A stretch of DNA of 64,000 nt from positions 62,001-126,000 of the forward strand of contig JAJSPD010000081.1 of NCBI GenBank assembly GCA_021307315.1, given 5' to 3'. A program made the position numbers and the translations under genes. Below the pieces are notes generated by a model. The model was not told the origin of the DNA and ran no database searches. It saw only the letters and a list, made by a program, of their open reading frames with translations. This DNA comes from Bisporella sp. PMI_857. Taxonomy: Eukaryota; Ascomycota; Leotiomycetes; Helotiales; Helotiaceae. Positions 24,904-37,877 of this stretch are shown here, piece by piece; the first letter of the stretch is position 1, and the number at the start of each line of letters is the position of its first letter.

Positions 24904-25933
24904 TCACCAGGGCCAGTCAGAATAATATCCTAATGCATCACTGCTGTCCCCACTGAAGGTCTCGTGCAAAGCATCCATACCATCGAACTGACTTGCAATT
25001 TTCAAACCGCGTTCATTTTCCTGTTGGATACGGTGCCAGTCCCATTCTGCATAGGGAATCTCTTGGGAATCTTCAGTGGTTTTGCAATCTTTTGCTAGTT
25101 CAAAGATATGGTCTGGTGGTGGGGGAATCAAGTTCAACTCTTTCATAACTTCCTCAGGTGGTTTGGTACGTCTGCCTTGCTTGAAGACATACTTGGACAA
25201 CGCGCTGGCACGAATCAACTTGCTACTACGGGATTTTTCCATCTGGAATGGCATATTCCCCTCATTTTCTCTAGATTGCCTGCGCCTGTTCACTTCTGGC
25301 TCTCGTTTAGATGAACGTTGTTTGCAAGCGACCGGTGCTGTCTCCCCCTTTGTGACAAAATGGCTCACGATATAGAGCCATTTCTTGTCCCAGCATAAGA
25401 CTCTTGTCCACACCTCGTATTTTTCGAGTGGTTTGATTTCTCTCCTAAAGTGACAGCTCACCGCCCCTAGCATACATTTCAGTTCGCCAAGTTTCTTGTG
25501 GGGGCTAGGATTGGCTATGACCCCTGAACTTAGGACGGGTTTGAAGAGCGCCACGAGAAGATGCACGCGGTTGATATCGAGGTCCAAAAAGAAGGTAGAA
25601 TTAGATTTGTGCAGATTCATGTCGATTTCTAATAGCGGACATGACGTGGTGGTAATGATCGGTTCGAATATTGCGGAGCCGCCATGTGTGATGAACGTAA
25701 CATTCTCAGATTTCCTCGTCACGAAATGTTTGATCATGACCGAATACAGCCGGATCTATTTCGGTTCTGTTAGAGTTTAATACTGGCGGATTGGTAATCA
25801 ACAAACATACGTGCCACACCAAGGGAAGAGCTTTTAAATTCCATAGTGCAAAAATCGTGATTGGCAAATACCAGATGCTTGCCCACATCCAACTCAGTTG
25901 ATACTGAAACATAACGACTTCGCTACTCAGCAT
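24904..25933 (-). CDS. THEM6-like hotdog thioesterase-family protein
   Basis: Two-exon gene of about 324 residues: exon 1 25811-25933, intron 25756-25810 (55 nt), exon 2 24904-25755. Exon 1 encodes a hydrophobic membrane-anchor-like N-terminus (MWASIWYLPITIFALW), and the junction reads WH-IRLYSVM. Exon 2 has the family signature LLEIDMNLHKSNSTFFLDLD and later FRREIKPLEKYEVWTRVLCWDKKW, as in the THEM6/4HBT_2 hotdog proteins. The usual asparagine/aspartate-rich hotdog helix region is present. The C-terminal ~120 residues are charged and family-typical. It lies alone between pseudogenes and AT-rich DNA. Acyl-thioester hydrolysis is known only for some relatives, so function is uncertain. Confidence 0.78.
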
Positions 25934-28480
25934 AGATCATCATCGGACCGTCGTGTGTCCAAGCTGTATTGTGGTATGGGAATTTTGGGTTAGACTTTGA
26001 AATATATATTTTGTGGCACTGTCCTGAGCCACACTTTGCATGGATGCTTCCGTCGCCCGTCGCCCCTCCCCCAAGTAAAAAAGAAAATGCTCACTAGGTA
26101 TGATTCGTCTCTTGTCTACACACAGAGTATCTTCCACGCGCCACGACCTTTACATAAAGAATTTGAATAGCAAATTGCTCTCGTCATCGAGGAAGCAATG
26201 ACCTTACTCTTTGGCGTGCATTTGGAGGGCAACTTTGACACATTCCCTGCATGGGTACAGTCAGCATACATATACACCGCAGCTAGTCTCGTATTCGCAA
26301 CTTATTAGAATATCCAACTGTCAGCTCCGCGTCCGGCTTTCTCTTCAGATAACCGAGCTTCTGTAATTTATGACCACTTAATTACATTTCACCAAGTGGC
26401 GCAGGTTCATGTGACTTTATGCTTATCGCTAACACATAAACGCCGGAAGAACTTTGCGGGGTGCACCAATGCTTTGTTCAGTGTGCACAAGGCTTAGCCG
26501 GGAGGGCAAGAAAATCGAACTTCATGAGAACGAGTAATACCTACTGTATAGGCTAAGCAGTATCTAGCCTTGACTTTTCTCGTGCCGGTCCGATCAGTAG
26601 CCGACGCAATTGAGCTGAATAGTAACATTATGCAGCACTACCTCGCTTAGCTGCACACATCCCTCAATCACAAACCTCAGGATAATTGTGTTCTACAGCA
26701 TAGTCTATCACCACGGAACGGCTATACTCGAATTCAATGGCATTTCCACATCCGCCTAGGCCAGGCATCTGTAGGTCATATTTTTTCTAACATAGCCTTG
26801 ATTTCTGTGGTTCTAACTATATTCTAGCTTGGGATACACTAGAATTTAAGATTTGGGAATGCAAGTTCTCTGCTGGACTAAGTTCTGAAGGAAAAAATAT
26901 ATATACTCACAACCGGAAGTAAATGGACACCTGGAGGCTACCTACCATATTGCCGTCAAAGCATGGCCACCACTAAGCTTTGTACGTGATCCTCAATTGA
27001 AGATTCACAGGTTAGCACCAACCATAAACTATGGTAGTTACCCTGAAAGGAATTCCCAAAGAAAACCGTTTTTATATTTCCCACCACATGCCAGGGGGCA
27101 TTTGAATGAATGAAAAGTAAGATATGCTAAAGTCAGCAATGCTTCGGATGGACAATAACGAGAGACTAGCCTACCGTGATCCTGCTGGAAATACTAATAT
27201 CCCGCGGCCCCAATAACATGCAGCGCGCTTGATTCACTCCGCTACCTACGTATCCACCCCCGCGCCTTCAGAGGAAATGGTTTACTAGTGAATACAAAAA
27301 AGCAACGCCCAGAATTCACATCGCGTCTTCTAGATATCAAGTATCGTCGTAGACAGATCAATATACGGTGGTCCCAAATTGCTGATCTCAAGGCCATGGA
27401 GTTGCAGGAGTTAGATCTCGCAATCAGCAACAAGATAGGTGATACCGCCTTCGATGCCGAAGAATATCGACAGCATATGATTAAGTACATTGACAAAGAG
27501 GCTGGAGTACAGGAACGAGATATCTTAAACACTTTCAACAGTCACTTCTAGCGAAACGTGCACCGACATATTCTTTCTCAGAAGTGCATTAGCAACTTAG
27601 GTACTGTACTTACTATCGACGATATTGGCGTTGCTTCCTTCAACAGCACTTCTACTATCCAAAATGAGCTTAATGAATGCTCTATTATCCAGCAACAGAT
27701 GGATCACCTCGGAAGGTCTAGAGGAGACAGGTGCTTGGTGTTTTCAAAAGAGTCTCACAAGTCGTCCTAAAGGTGCGGCTGGTGCATGAATGCTAAATGG
27801 AATTCTACAATTTTTTTAATCTGGTCTAGTTCCAGGGAATCGCAACCTTGACAACATCAAAAATAGATTTTCCGACTTTATGCACATCGCGTTTTCGAAT
27901 AAACCGGCTGAGACCGCCAGTGTAAAAGCTGCATCCATTTCATCGTTTGGTTTTAGGTAGAAGGCTGCACAAGCTATCATTCTACACTCCAAGTACCTCT
28001 TTGCTACTATTTCAAAAACTCGAAATGATACATACGCAGCGAAGGTTAAAGCAAGACAAATACGCGCAACAAAAGCAAGATGTGCATCGCGAAAGAATGA
28101 CCTCCATGCGACTTGAAAAAGGAGATTTCATTTTTACTTAATCCGGATGCACGACCATGAGTCGGCGTTGAGAATGGATGACGGATGTGACCCCTTGCTT
28201 TCAAGCCGCTTACATACTTCAGATTGCTAGACGCTAGAGGTTGTTGGAAATTTGGAGATCTTAGCGCTGGATGCCTTGCTCTCATCCGAGAGTCGCCAAC
28301 AGATCCTTAGATTCGGGTGAACTTAGTGGATCTTTGCATGCTTATAGCTGCGTCGCAGAGGCCATTATTCGAGGAGCCATTATAACACTTGTATTGACGT
28401 TTACTAGGAGATCAATAGTGATTCAGATTTATTATGAATTCCATAAAGCGTGTATGTGCCTTACTGATCCGCAACCAGTG
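25934..28480. other. gene-poor region with one unrecognised frame pair
   Basis: No family was recognised. Two adjacent frames at 27288-27551 and 27558-27770 on the plus strand (lysine/arginine-rich start, then QELDLAISNKIGDTAFDAEE) are separated by one stop and might be a remnant of one protein. Codon use and context do not allow a call. The rest shows no coding signal. Confidence 0.4.
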
Positions 28481-29170
28481 TAGAAAAATCAATTATAATC
28501 AATTTATTAGACTCGTAATCATAATAATAATAAAAATAAAACTCTATAATCAAAATCAAAATCAAAATCAAGGATTACAATTGATTGTAGTTGGTCTAGA
28601 ACGTGACTTCACGATTAGAAATTAATGTGGGAACACCCGGGTTGCAGTAATTACTTATTCTTTAACCTGAGGGCACGTAGCACCGCGATCTCAGCGCAGT
28701 GCTAGTATGCTCGTTGAGGTTGGTGGATAAGTCTTGATTGTTGTTCTTAGCTACAGTCCCGCGAGTTGGGGTGAGAACGAGGTCTCACAATTCCGGTGAT
28801 CCGGTGGATCACGTGAAAACTATTTACATGCATTCCAACAATTAATTTTATTATAAATCTGTCACGGCACGCACTGTGAATTTACAGATACAATAAGCCA
28901 CGGTAGTATAATACGAAAGAATTTAAAGTCAAAAAAGAAAAAGAAGCTCGAAAAAATCTGGCTTTATATATGTAAGAAACTTTGAGAGCTCGGCTACAGT
29001 AAGTCACGCGTTATTCAAAATAAGACGTAATACTATATATAAATAATCAAAATCAAATCAAAATCACAATCAATGATTAGAATTAAGTACAGTCAAATCA
29101 AATCGAAAATCACTAAATTAAAATCAAAATCAAAATCAGTGATTATAATTAACTATAATTAATTATTGTT
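28480..29170. repeat. AATCAAA-type simple repeats
   Basis: Blocks of imperfect AAATCA/AATCAA repeats at about 28535-28572 and 29040-29150, the outer and inner parts of an AT-rich island. They lie beside and between the two arms of the inverted repeat and may belong to the same element. Confidence 0.7.
28703..28850 (+). repeat. inverted repeat, left arm
   Basis: About 145 bp related to the reverse complement of 29158-29299. Shared blocks in the same order are TAGTATGCTCGTTG, GATTGTTGTT, AGCTAC, CGCGA, TCACGTGA, TTACATG and TTCCAACA followed by ATTAATT. The arms have diverged, so the element is old. They may be two copies of one repeat (for example LTR fragments) inserted in opposite orientation. 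Confidence 0.6.
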
Positions 29171-29299
29171 GGAACCCATGTAATTAGTCACGTGAAGAGT
29201 TGTGGGTCCTCTCGGGACCTGCAACCTCTTCGCGACACGTAGCTTAGAACACAACAACAATCGACACACATCTTACACCTGACGCCAACGAGCATACTA
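29158..29299 (-). repeat. inverted repeat, right arm
   Basis: Partner of the arm at 28703-28850, in opposite orientation, with about 300 bp of AT-rich spacer between the arms. It ends about 330 bp downstream of the PKS stop codon. Confidence 0.6.
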
Positions 29300-29581
29300 A
29301 GTGAAATCACTAGCCTGCCCGGCGACCCGTGAGATGCAGTCGACCGACAATTATTTTGATTTTTTCTTACAACACTGTACACAACTTGGAAACTTTTAAC
29401 CAACAATCACAACAATCACAACATGCTTGCTCTAGGCACACGCAATAGTAACATAGATTTTTGTCTGTCTCTTTCATCTATCTATCTAAAAAAAATCATT
29501 AACAATGTTATTATAGCCTTTGGGGTTTGCTGTTGAGATCGATAATTGACGCTCGACAAAATCTTATTCAACAGACAAAGC

Positions 29582-29617
29582 CCCGTTGCTGAACCCGTTG
29601 CTGAACCCGTTGCTGAA
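29582..29617 (+). repeat. three tandem copies of a 12-nt unit
   Basis: CCCGTTGCTGAA occurs three times in a row, perfectly, just beyond the stop codon of the PKS gene (29635-29637), so within its probable 3' UTR. Confidence 0.9.
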
Positions 29618-29634
29618 AAGAAAACCCATTCCAT

Positions 29635-32600
29635 CTACTTCTCTATTAATTTCTCAGCAGCAAACTCAGCCAAACTAGTAAGAGATTTCTGGTTACTGAG
29701 AAGGTCAAGGAAAGGAATGTCGACTTTGAAGGCACCCCAAATCCAAGTGCGAAATTCTGCCGCAATCATACTGTCCATACCAAACTGTGCTAGAGGCTTA
29801 GTATCACTGATCTGGTCCACTGGCATAAGAATTGCACTGGAGAAACGTTTGCGCATCACTCTCAAGACAGCCTCCACAAGCGAAAGAGCGCCCGCCTCCG
29901 AAACAAGGGTCTTGACTGCAGTTGCAGAAATATCTTTCAACCATGATGGAGCATTTGCTAAACCCGCGTGTGGAGTACCGCCCGTATCGCCGGATTCTCC
30001 GTTTCCCAGCAAAGCTGCTGATAATATTGCGGAGCGGGGATCTTGCATGTTTCCAATTGTTGTGACATCGAAACCTTGGTCCATGAGTGAACGAAGTCCA
30101 AGTGGTTCCAATCCGCTCAACAAATGTGCACAGTTCATAGTTGATGGTTTGCGGCTAGTAGCCTCAAAATCGCCGCCTGCTCCGCTAAGGGAGAGATCAA
30201 TGACCTGTAAGAATTCCTCTTCGTTCAAAGGCTGTATGCCTTTTCTCAAGAGAAGGGCTCCTATCTCTGGGTTTTCGTGGAGATAGCCGACCTCGGATAT
30301 CATGCCAAGACCAACCGAAACAGCTTTCTTACCCTGAGTGCGGCGCCATCGAGCAAAGGCATCGAGGAATCCATTTGCTGAACAATAGTTACTCTCTGTT
30401 GCAGTCGCGACACTGCCAGATACCGAAGATGTCAGCAGGAAAAAGTCGAGCGCCTCGTCATTACCCTCAAGCGCGTTATGCAAATTCCATGTTCCTTTCC
30501 ACTTAGGCTGGATACCTGTATGCCAGCCTTCATGGCTCATGCGGGTGAAAAGCGCTTCTTGAAGACCCATGGCCGCCTGTATGACACCTCCGATAGGCTT
30601 TCCGGTGGCTTTACACGCCTCCACAGCTGCTATAATATCAGCAGCTTGCGTGACATCTCCTCTGGTTACTGTGATGCGGGCTCCTTCGTGTTCGAGGCGA
30701 GAAACGAGCTCTCGTGCGCTGGGCTTGTCGCTACCAGACCTCCCCACAAATACAAAGTGTCGTGCACCTCGAGCCATCATCCAGCGGCTCAAACTACGAC
30801 CGAGACCTCCGAGACAACCAACAAGAAGATATACCTTTTTGGGGTCCAGAACTGTGAGATACCTCGAAGGTGCAACCTATAAACGTTTTAATTTACCCTC
30901 TTCAGGTAGACAAACGCCAAAGCTTACCGAAACCTGACTCTCTGAATCCTCAAGAGACACGACCACTTTTCCAATCCGGTCTCGTACCGAGAACTGGCGG
31001 AATGCTTGGGCGATTTCTGTGACATCGAACTTGGCGATAGGACCTGGCTTGGTATTTCCAGAGCGATACAACTCGAGCGCCTGTTTGGTTAATCTGTTAA
31101 TGTGTAAGCTAGGTTTTCAATATTTTAAGGGCTACGATGATAAAACTAACTTAATCCAGATATCTCGATAGAATTGATCAGAGTGATAGTACAACTCAGT
31201 CAAGTCAAAGGCCGAAAAGGTTGTGTTTTTCAAGAACATATGCACTTTAGAATCCCAAGTTAGCTTTGGTTCTCTTCCCCTGTCAGTTTGCGAGAATGCT
31301 TACTCTCGAGTTTGCCGGCGTCCACCAGCTCACGTTTTCCTATCTCGATAAAACGCCCAAAGTTGGCCAAGCAATCCCAACTTGCATGCATCAGGTCTCC
31401 AATGAGCGAGTTGACTACTAAATCTACCCCTCGGCCGTTCGTAGCTGACTTTATGCCATCCACAAAAGATGCATCACGGGAGTTGAAGATATTTGCGGCT
31501 GGTACACCTAACTCATTGATGAGGTAGTCTCGTTTGACTTGAGAACTAGTAGTGGTATAGACGGTTGCTCCTAGCCGCATGGCCAAAGTGATAGCCGCAG
31601 TGCCGACTGCACCGGCACCTGAATGAATAAGAACAGACTCGCCGGCTCTCAAATGTCCTCGATCAAGCATCGCATAAATAGCCGTAGAGTACGCCATGGG
31701 AATTGTGCAAAGAACACTATAGTCTTCTCCTGGTAGCATCTTATGCGCGGCCCAGGCTGGCACCCTTTCAATTGTTCCAAAATAATTTGGTGCCATAACC
31801 ACAACTCGATCGCCGAGTTTAAGGTTATCAACCTCTGGTCCGACTGCGGTCACAACACCACAAAATTCCAAGCAACAAGTTCCTGTCTTTGTCTCTACGT
31901 GCCCACTCATGGTATAAATGTCTTTGGCATTGAGACTAACAGCCTTGATAGCGATGTCGATAAAGCCCGCTGCAGGTGTTGTAGATACCTCACGGATTTG
32001 TTGAAAGTGTAATGAGTCGGTGGCACCAGGTTTCCCTATGCTGAGCTGAGCCGGTCCCACTTCAGAGAGTGGCGCCTTTTCGAATGGGTCTTGCCCTCCA
32101 ATGCGTCGTCTAAATTCAGTATTTATTCCGAAATCTGGACAAAAGCGGCTGGTATAAAGAAGACCATCAGCCTGAATAAACTCTTTATCGTCGACGTCCT
32201 CGTACACAGTAAGAATTCGTTCCATGTACGATAAAGTAGATTTTGTGTTTAAAAGGCTCATGGGACCAACGTCGTATATAGTGAAGCGCAGCGATGGCTG
32301 CTCGAGCATAAGCGCCCGAGACAGACCATTTGAAAGCGTTAGATTAGGATCAGGGTTCTTTAGCATGCCGGCGCCAGTGAACCACAACAATTCCGTAGCA
32401 ACGTCGGTACACATACGTAGTCGGTTCATGTCTTCAGGACTCATAGTAGCGAGAAACTCGCGCTCTATTTCGAGAAGAGATATACAAACCATCTTTGATG
32501 TGATGGAGACTTTATCTAAATTGGAAATGGACACGCTGTTGACTTGAGCTACGCCAGCTGTCTGCTTCAAATAGCTTGAAAGAGACTCCATGAAATCGAC

Positions 32601-35600
32601 TACTGGGGAAGAAGGTTTGTTGTTCGACTAAGAGGCGGTAGATTTGAGTTAGAGTATCAAGGGCTTAGATTGAGTAGAAAAACTTACGATGATCAAAATG
32701 TCCCTGCCCCGTAGTGACTTGGAAGTTGGCGGTCGTACGGCTAATATGATCTTCTTTCTAACCTCTACCACTGCAAAACCAGCAGCACCTAAGCTGGAAA
32801 TGGCGCTGTCATTTTTGCGAGTCACAACAACACCATTATCGCCCACAAGAGAAATGAGCTTCTCCGGAGCGTGTTTCCAGAGTTGCTCCGATTCGGAAAG
32901 CTAACTTTTCGTTAGGTTCAATGGACTTTTGAAACCAAAGCAGTATAAGGAAACCCACCTTGCTGATTAGGATCGCATCGAAAGGGCCCGGTGCCCCATT
33001 GTTCACAGTCACATCACCGTTCTCAGCCAAGCTGCCAGAACTCCAGGATTGAATTCGCGGGAGAGCCGTTTGTTTGTGAAGCAAAGACAACCAATCTGCT
33101 GGTTTGCAATCACAGAGTGGGCCGAGTTCAAGAACGCGCATTCTCGGATTGCTGTGTCCTATAAGATCAAGCAGTGACCCAATGACAGCTTTTGTTTCAT
33201 TGTCAACCAAATCGGGCTGTTGTCGAGAGATGAAGATGTTAATGTATTTATCCAACTGAGATTCCTCGCTCAGGTAAAGACTCAAGACATCAGGTTTCCA
33301 ATTCACACGTAGTGTTGGATGACGTTCAGAGTGCATACTGTCGTTGACACCTACGTGTCCCATCTTACCGGTGTATAGAGAGAGCCGAACATCTTTCATG
33401 TCGACTACCACATTTCCTGAAGGGTCTATAAGCGTAGAGTCAATTCTCTTGGTAGCAAAACCGGTTGTGGTCATTTTGGTGTGGATTGTGGCTTCCTCGT
33501 TATTAGCTTTTCCTATGGATTGGATTCGACATTCAGAGATGAAGACTGGGAGAAAGGCCTTTAGCGTGCTTAGGTTACCGCCTGTACCACCCATAATCCC
33601 GGCTTGCCTAAGTTCAAAAGTCTAGAGTTAGCCTTGCCTTTTAGAGGGAGGAGATTTTTGAAAAGAAATTGCAGGAGATATCTCCGACGTTTTTGAAAGG
33701 TTATTCTTAAACGTGGCGGTTTAAAATGGTTTTAATCATTGTGGACTTACAAGCAAGCATCAACAGTAATTGGATGCACGAAGTATTCTGTATCTGTATC
33801 TTTTCCGACCTTCGTTTTTAGACCGGTCGTGGACAACGCATCAGATCTGGTGCGACTCCCGTCGGTACTCAAGCTTGTTAATGACTGGAAGTGCGACCCA
33901 AAGCAAAGTCCATCTTCAGCTAGTTTTTTGTACCAGGGGTCCATCAGCCACTTCTCGAAACCTTCTATATTCCGGACTTCGATTGTGCCTTTCAAGGGCG
34001 ATGAGGCTCCAGTACGAATACTTCCTGAACAATGGAGAGTACCTTGGCCCGATTCCCACGATGACACCGTGAAATCACACCAGTCAGTCGACTTGCTTGT
34101 AGTCGATAATTTTCGCCACGAGAAGGCTGTGTGTAGCTCAATCTCTTTGCTTGCCATATCTTTTTCGTCCTGAATCACAAGAGCGGTGCTAATGCTCACA
34201 TTTCGGAATTCGAAAGAAGTACTTGGCATAGACTTTTCCGATGTTGCACTTTTGAGGCCTTTGACTTGAACGATGGCTTCCATAGCCATGGCCAGATAAC
34301 CAACAGCTGGGAAAACAATCTGAGACTCGACCTTGTGATCTAATAGCCAAGGGGCCTCTTTCACTTGTAAAACATTTCGCCAACTCCAATCTATTCCGCT
34401 ACCTGCCAGATATGGTGATCCTAGAAGCTCATGTCGCACGTGTTGTCGGTTTCTTAGCTCTACAGAAGGCCGAGATTCAGCCCACAGCAGACCAGCTGAG
34501 TAGTCCCATGGATATGGTGGGAGATTGTGTAACATAAGCTGATCTTGTTGGGGTAAGTCATTGACATTCTGCCATTCTAAAACATGGCCATGGAGATAAA
34601 GGTTTCCTGCTAATTTCTTGATACATAAGTCGGCGTCTTGACCCCTTACAAATGTGGAACTGTATGGGAGGACATTTTTGTCGACTTTGATTGAAGCCCG
34701 AACCTGCTGAACAGGTCCCTTCAAAGCTGGATGAGGACCAATTTCAATGAGGTGAATTTTTCCTTCGCCGATAAGATCTTGAAGGGCGGAACTGAATTGG
34801 ACGGAGTTTTCCAGGTTGTCCCGCCAATACTTCGCTTTTCTTGCTTGTTTAGCAAGATGTAGGTATTTTCCGCTCTCAAACCCCACGGACGAGAACATGG
34901 TAACGCTGGAGCTATAGACTATTGGCTGGTCATCCAAGTATGGTGCTAAGAGGCTTTCATATAGGGGGCCAATCTCTTTTACCAGATGTGAATGGTAAGC
35001 TCTTCCGCCGGTCTCAATTTTACGTGCGAACAGCTTGTTCTGCTGCAACTCTGCTAGCAGAATCTCTGCTCCTTCTTCGGATCCACTAAGGGTAACACTC
35101 TCGGGGGAGTTTACACAAGCCACACATACTTTCCCTCGCAGCCCTTGTTCATCAATCAGTTGTTCAGCCTGATCCGGACCTATTCCAGCTGCTACCATAA
35201 TTCCTTTCGACTGTAGCTTTCCGACAGCATAGCCTCGGAAGTATGCTGCGAGAATAGATTCTTTAGCGTCGAGTAATCCTGCTGCATAGGCCGCTGCAAT
35301 CTCGCCCGACGAATGTCCAACTACCGCCGAAGGGCCAATCCCCCAATCGCGCAATAGGTTCACAAGCCCGATTTGAATGGCCGTGCAGACTGGCTGACTG
35401 CGAGTGACATGGTTGATTTTACTAGTGAGCGGTGGATCTAACAGTGTTTGTTCTAGGGTCCACGTTGGAGCTGTCTCATTAGGTAAACTCCGTAAAATGT
35501 TGTCGAGATCACGGATGGTATTGAGAAAGTTTTCATTATTTTGGAGAAGTTGTTTGCCCATTTCGGAGTATTGGGCCCCTTGGCCCGTGAAAATGAAAGC

Positions 35601-37877
35601 AAAAGGAAGGCTCGCTGATTTCGCATCGATGGTTTCAGGTGCATCAGGTTCCATTAATTCGGAACTCCCATCCGAGTTTATCCTCGCTAAAAGAACTCTC
35701 TTATGGCGCATGGTAGGGCTAGCGGATCTCTGAGCAAATGTGTAGGCGAGGCCTTTGGCTATATCCGCATCCCCGCGTTGGACAATCTCTTCAGCCTGTT
35801 TAACACGAGTCTCCAATGACTTCTTCGATGCAGCTGAAAGAGGGATCACAACTACCTGAGCTTTACAGTCGTATTTAATGTGAGATGCCTCGCGAGTTTT
35901 GTTAAGGTAGCTGTCGAGAGATTCGACAATCGCATGGGCATTTGCACCACCGTATCCGAATGAATTGATGCTGGCCCGGCGGACTTCTCTAGGCCATTCT
36001 CCTACATCCATTGCAATGCTCATGTTCGCTTTTTCAAGATGAACTAGAATTTATAATATCAGTGGTCTTTCTTCTGTGTTGACTCAGACTTCAGGTCGAG
36101 CAAGGGAGTTACTTACGCTTGGGATTTAAATTCTTAACACCATACGTAGGTGGAATTTTGCCCTTGTCCAAAGCCAAAGCTACCTTCATTAGTGAAGTAA
36201 GGCCACTAGCTGCTTCGCTATGACCGAGATTTGCTTTGACCTTGATTGTGTCGGCAAAGTTAGATACGGAAGTTTGATAGGGTATAGCGAGGAGCGATCG
36301 GGGTGAGAGATGTATAGAGAATACATACTGATCCGATTTTCAGGGGCCACTTTCTGGGGCCAAAGCAGCTCTGTAGTCCATCGACTTCTATTGGGTCTCC
36401 AACAGCGGTACCAGTTCCGTGACACTCGATGTAATCTGTGTCGTCGAAGCTCAAGCCAGCACCAGCATAAGCCTTACGTATCACGGCTTCCTGAAGTTTA
36501 GCACTTGGTAATGTGATCCCGGGAGTTCTCCCATTCCTGTGTACGGTTTTAAGCTTACGGTAATACCATGAGAGCAGTTTCAAAGGATCAGACTCACGAG
36601 TTTATAGCCGTACCACGAATAACGCTCCAAATTTTGTCGCCGTCTCTGAGAGCAGAAGAGAAAGACTTTAGGTACACAGCATTGACGGCTTCGGCTCTCC
36701 CGTACCCATCGGCTGAAGCGTCGAATGTATGGCACGTTGAGGTAGGTGAGAGCACACCTCCTTTCATTGTGCCAAGATGCTGTTCGGGGGCAGTGATCAA
36801 GTTTGCGGCCGCAACAATGGCTCCATCGCATTCTCCATTCTTGATTGCATTTACGGCATTATGCAGACAATAAATTGATGAAGAGCACGCTGTATCGATT
36901 GTGAAACTAGAAGTTTGAGCACATGTTGGGGTGTCTAAGATGCCATATCAAGGAAAGCACGTACCTGGGTCCATGAAGGTTAAATACATGGCTGATCCGA
37001 TTTGACACTACATACCATTAATCTCTAATTATTTGATTTAAAAGTGGAATTTGTGAGATGGGAAACTCAGGCGTTGTTGCTCTTGCGCAGCTCTGGGAGT
37101 TAGAGAACAAATTTAGAACCAACTTACTAATAGCCGTGCCCGATCCTGTTGCATTATATCGATGCATATAATCAGGATCTCGAGCCTGCATGGTCAGATA
37201 ATCCACGGTAAAGTTGCCGACATAACATCCCGTGTTGGTTCCGGAGACTTGATCCATCGATAGTCCAGCGCTTTCAAAACACTCGAAGACTACTTCTAAA
37301 AGCTTTCGTTGCTGGGGATCCATATAAGTAGCCTCTAAGTTATTGATACCGAAGAAGCTATTTTCAAATTGGCGCACATCTTCTTGCAAGAAATACCCCC
37401 CATCTGCATCCATGACTCCGGCGCGGCTACCATCAGGATGATAAAATGCCTTGATGTTGAAGCGCTCCTGTGGTACCTGGCCTTGGGCAGAGTCATTGTG
37501 ACATAGAAATTCCCAGAGGTCTGAAGGAGATCGAATTCCTCCTGGGAGACGACAAGCTGATAGTGTTAGCAAGTTGATTCTCTCAGCTCGTTAGGCGTGT
37601 TACCCATTCCCACAACGCATATGGGATCTTCTTCATGGCTGGGGTTTAAACCACCAATAAAATTTGTTCTTTTGGAACCGTCGACACTGTTCGAGCCATT
37701 GACGCCGTTCGAGCCATTGACGCTGTTGGAACCGTTGACACTGCTGGAACCATTGACTCCATTAGGTCCGTTAATGCCATTAGAATATTTACCTCCAGCA
37801 GTAGTATCAACTCCGTTCGTCCCATTAAACTTATCGTCCCTATGAAAGCCATTGGTACCATAGGTCTTTCCTGCCAT
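29635..37877 (-). CDS. highly reducing polyketide synthase (KS-AT-DH-remnant MT-ER-KR-ACP)
   Basis: Iterative type I HR-PKS in several exons. Start ATG 37877; the first exon has an Asn-Gly-Ser repeat leader and ends at VVGM (intron 37557-37603), restoring VVGMACRLPGG. KS: Cys in DTACSSS, His in [12 protein letters not shown] and [23 protein letters not shown] and [25 protein letters not shown] and HPITVDACL. The methyltransferase region is cut down: [11 protein letters not shown] replaces the SAM-binding glycine motif, and only ~45 residues separate it from [38 protein letters not shown], then SSVSGS and Tyr in [28 protein letters not shown] near the C-terminus. No thioesterase or reductase release domain. 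Expected product: a reduced, probably non-C-methylated chain, released by another protein. Exon borders are inferred. Confidence 0.92.
37660..37790 (-). repeat. Asn-Gly-Ser-Val repeat leader of the PKS
   Basis: Tandem degenerate units of 18 nt (made of 9-nt half units, GTT/GGC-AACGG type) encode repeats like [12 protein letters not shown] before the KS domain. The segment is low-complexity and probably disordered. Copy number may vary between strains. Confidence 0.8.

Noticed and set aside
27288..27770. Two adjacent frames as a real gene
   Set aside because: Separated by a stop, no known motif; may be chance or remnant.
29546..30286. Plus-strand frame of 246 residues with PVAEPVAEPVAE repeat
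   Set aside because: It is the antisense of the PKS KR-ACP exon plus the 12-nt repeat; it resembles no protein.
33739..34173. Plus-strand frame opposite the PKS DH region
   Set aside because: Shadow of the coding strand, with no family resemblance.
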